From: an uncultured Clostridia bacterium
Lineage (GTDB): Bacteria > Bacillota_A > Clostridia > Christensenellales > UBA1242
Direction of reading: 5' to 3'
Assembly: GCA_947629895.1 (NCBI GenBank)
Contig: CANRFP010000064.1
Coordinates: 1-6,238 of the forward strand
Length of the DNA stretch: 6,238 nt
The notes beneath the pieces were generated by a model. That model saw only the letters and a program-made list of their open reading frames with translations, had not been told where the DNA came from and did not search any database. Each line of letters starts with the position of its first letter. The stretch's first letter is position 1. Below are positions 5,463 through 6,238 of the stretch, piece by piece. Made by a program: the position numbers and the translations under genes.

Positions 5463-5648
5463 CCATAACTATTTCCATACACCTAATTTTTCAAAAATAC
5501 ACCTAAATCAAAATAGACCCTTCAAATAGACTGTGTTTTTCTGGTAAATGCGAATGGGCGAAACCAACGCTCGAAGACTATCCAAAACTGCCCAAATTTG
5601 CCCGCGTAGGTGTATTGTAGGTGTATTTGAAAAAATAAAGGAATTATA
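5463..5648. other. Non-coding gap between tRNA terminator and helicase promoter
   Basis: I find no credible gene here. Apart from the TACACCTA sites, the central part (about 5531-5606) is visibly richer in G and C than its surroundings. It holds a possible 5-bp hairpin GGGCG/CGCTC (5556-5560 with 5568-5572) and a doubled TGCCC around CAAATTTG (5589-5603). It may be a remnant of, or attachment region for, an integrated element. Confidence 0.5.
5478..5625. repeat. Four TACACCTA sites in two inverted pairs
   Basis: TACACCTA occurs at 5478-5485 and 5498-5505 (20-base offset). Its complement TAGGTGTA occurs at 5607-5614 and 5618-5625 (11-base offset). The inner pairing extends further: bases 5488-5505 and 5618-5635 are inverted copies apart from a two-base indel in the A/T stretch. 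Offsets of about one and two helical turns suggest protein-binding sites on one face of the DNA, such as integrase arm-type sites or an operator, but a small inverted-repeat element is also possible. Confidence 0.6.
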
Positions 5649-5677
5649 TTGAAAATTTCAGTAATTTATGTTATAAT
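5649..5677 (+). promoter_or_regulatory. Strong extended -10 promoter of the helicase gene, predicting a leaderless mRNA
   Basis: TTGAAA (5649-5654), a 17-base spacer and consensus TATAAT (5672-5677), with an extended -10 TG at 5669-5670. The predicted +1 is 5684, the A of the helicase ATG. A short dyad, TGAAA-A-TTTCA (5650-5660), overlaps the -35 and could be an operator. Confidence 0.85.
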
Positions 5678-5683
5678 ATATTT

Positions 5684-6238
5684 ATGAGAACAATTCAAGA
5701 ACTTAAAAAATTAGGCATTTTGAAAGATCATAACATCCCAACCTATTTGGAGATGGAAGAACTTTATGAAGCTGGCGAAAATCGCGTTGGCGTTGTGCAA
5801 GCAACAGGAACGGGAAAGTCTTTTGTTGCTTTTCAGTTTTTGTATGATAATGTTTTTTCTGTGAATAACGAAGTTTATTCATCAAAGGAACTTTTCAAAG
5901 ATGGCAAATATAGAGCAAAGCGGGCTGTTGTTTTAGAGCCAAGACAAGGCATTGTTTTCCGTTTTAATGAACTGTGTGAAAAGTTGTGCCGTGAACTTAA
6001 TGTTCCTTTTGACGATGTTATTGTTGCAAGATATGACCAACTTAAACTTTTGACCGATGAAGAATTGCAACTTTTGGATTTTGATTACATAATTTTGGAC
6101 GAATTTCATAGACTGGGCGCAGAAGGGCGAGGCACTGTCGCACAAAGACTTTTACAAGCAAATCCAAATGCCAAAGTTTTGGGTCTTACTGCAACTCCTA
6201 TCCGCTATCTTGATAAAAAACGCGATATGGGTGATGAA
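5684..6238 (+). CDS. SF2 DExH-box helicase/ATPase, N-terminal part (truncated by window end)
   Basis: The frame is open from ATG 5684 to the last base, 185 codons, and continues beyond the window. The visible part is an SF2 RecA-like domain: motif I QATGTGKS (39-46, nucleotide-binding Lys45), motif Ia region VVLEPRQG (82-89), motif II DEFH (139-142, DExH type) and motif III TATP (169-172), followed by IRYLDKKRDMGDE. Segments of this kind occur in DEAD/DEAH helicases of restriction, defence and mobile-element contexts, some with C-terminal helicase-associated domains; which applies here cannot be seen. The first in-frame stop upstream is at 5636 and no other ATG, GTG or TTG lies between, so 5684 is the start. 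No Shine-Dalgarno precedes it; the promoter places +1 on the ATG. The position after a tRNA gene and inverted sites suggests island cargo, as inference. Confidence 0.9.
   Translation, partial: MRTIQELKKLGILKDHNIPTYLEMEELYEAGENRVGVVQATGTGKSFVAFQFLYDNVFSVNNEVYSSKELFKDGKYRAKRAVVLEPRQGIVFRFNELCEKLCRELNVPFDDVIVARYDQLKLLTDEELQLLDFDYIILDEFHRLGAEGRGTVAQRLLQANPNAKVLGLTATPIRYLDKKRDMGDE

Noticed and set aside
5506..5617. Minus-strand open stretch in the gap, considered as an integrase remnant
   Set aside because: Only about 40 codons are open, no recombinase motif is visible, and stops interrupt the frame on both sides.

Overview
The window looks like part of the chromosome of an AT-rich Bacillota (Firmicutes), most likely an uncultured Clostridia-type bacterium. 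The evidence is the housekeeping gene set and its order, the sigma-A-type promoters, AAGGAG ribosome binding sites and intrinsic terminators. TGA is used as a stop (rluB, plsC) and TGG for Trp, so the code is standard.

Layout, left to right: the C-terminal half of an S11 D-alanyl-D-alanine carboxypeptidase (1-579); an intrinsic terminator whose descending arm also carries the rluB ribosome binding site (587-617); the co-directional run rluB (618-1325), HI0933-family flavoprotein (1322-2527) and plsC (2568-3188); a bidirectional terminator shared with a convergent gene of unknown function (3197-4045, minus strand); a divergent promoter region; and a four-S1-domain ribosomal protein S1 (4188-5216). 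These are followed by a truncated tRNA-Thr copy (5261-5297), an intact tRNA-Thr(CGU) (5352-5427) with its terminator, about 220 bp without a gene but with four copies of an 8-mer in inverted pairs (5478-5625), and the start of an SF2 helicase gene that runs off the right edge (5684-6238).

The housekeeping genes resemble the Clostridia neighbourhood dacF ... rluB - flavoprotein - cmk - plsC - ispH - rpsA, serving peptidoglycan trimming, rRNA pseudouridylation, phospholipid synthesis and translation. Here cmk and ispH are absent, and an unrecognised minus-strand gene sits between plsC and rpsA where ispH would be expected.

The most notable signals are these. Two genes (the unknown minus-strand gene and the helicase) have near-consensus promoters whose -10 ends exactly 6 nt before the ATG, so the predicted transcription start is the A of ATG and the mRNAs would be leaderless. 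The unknown protein has a possible Cys-His-Asp triad and a tail of 11-residue repeats. The tRNA-Thr gene lies beside a partial copy of itself and an array of inverted 8-mer sites, compatible with the edge of an integrated element that carries the helicase. I did not find a complete, clearly new system; the right edge cuts the most island-like part.
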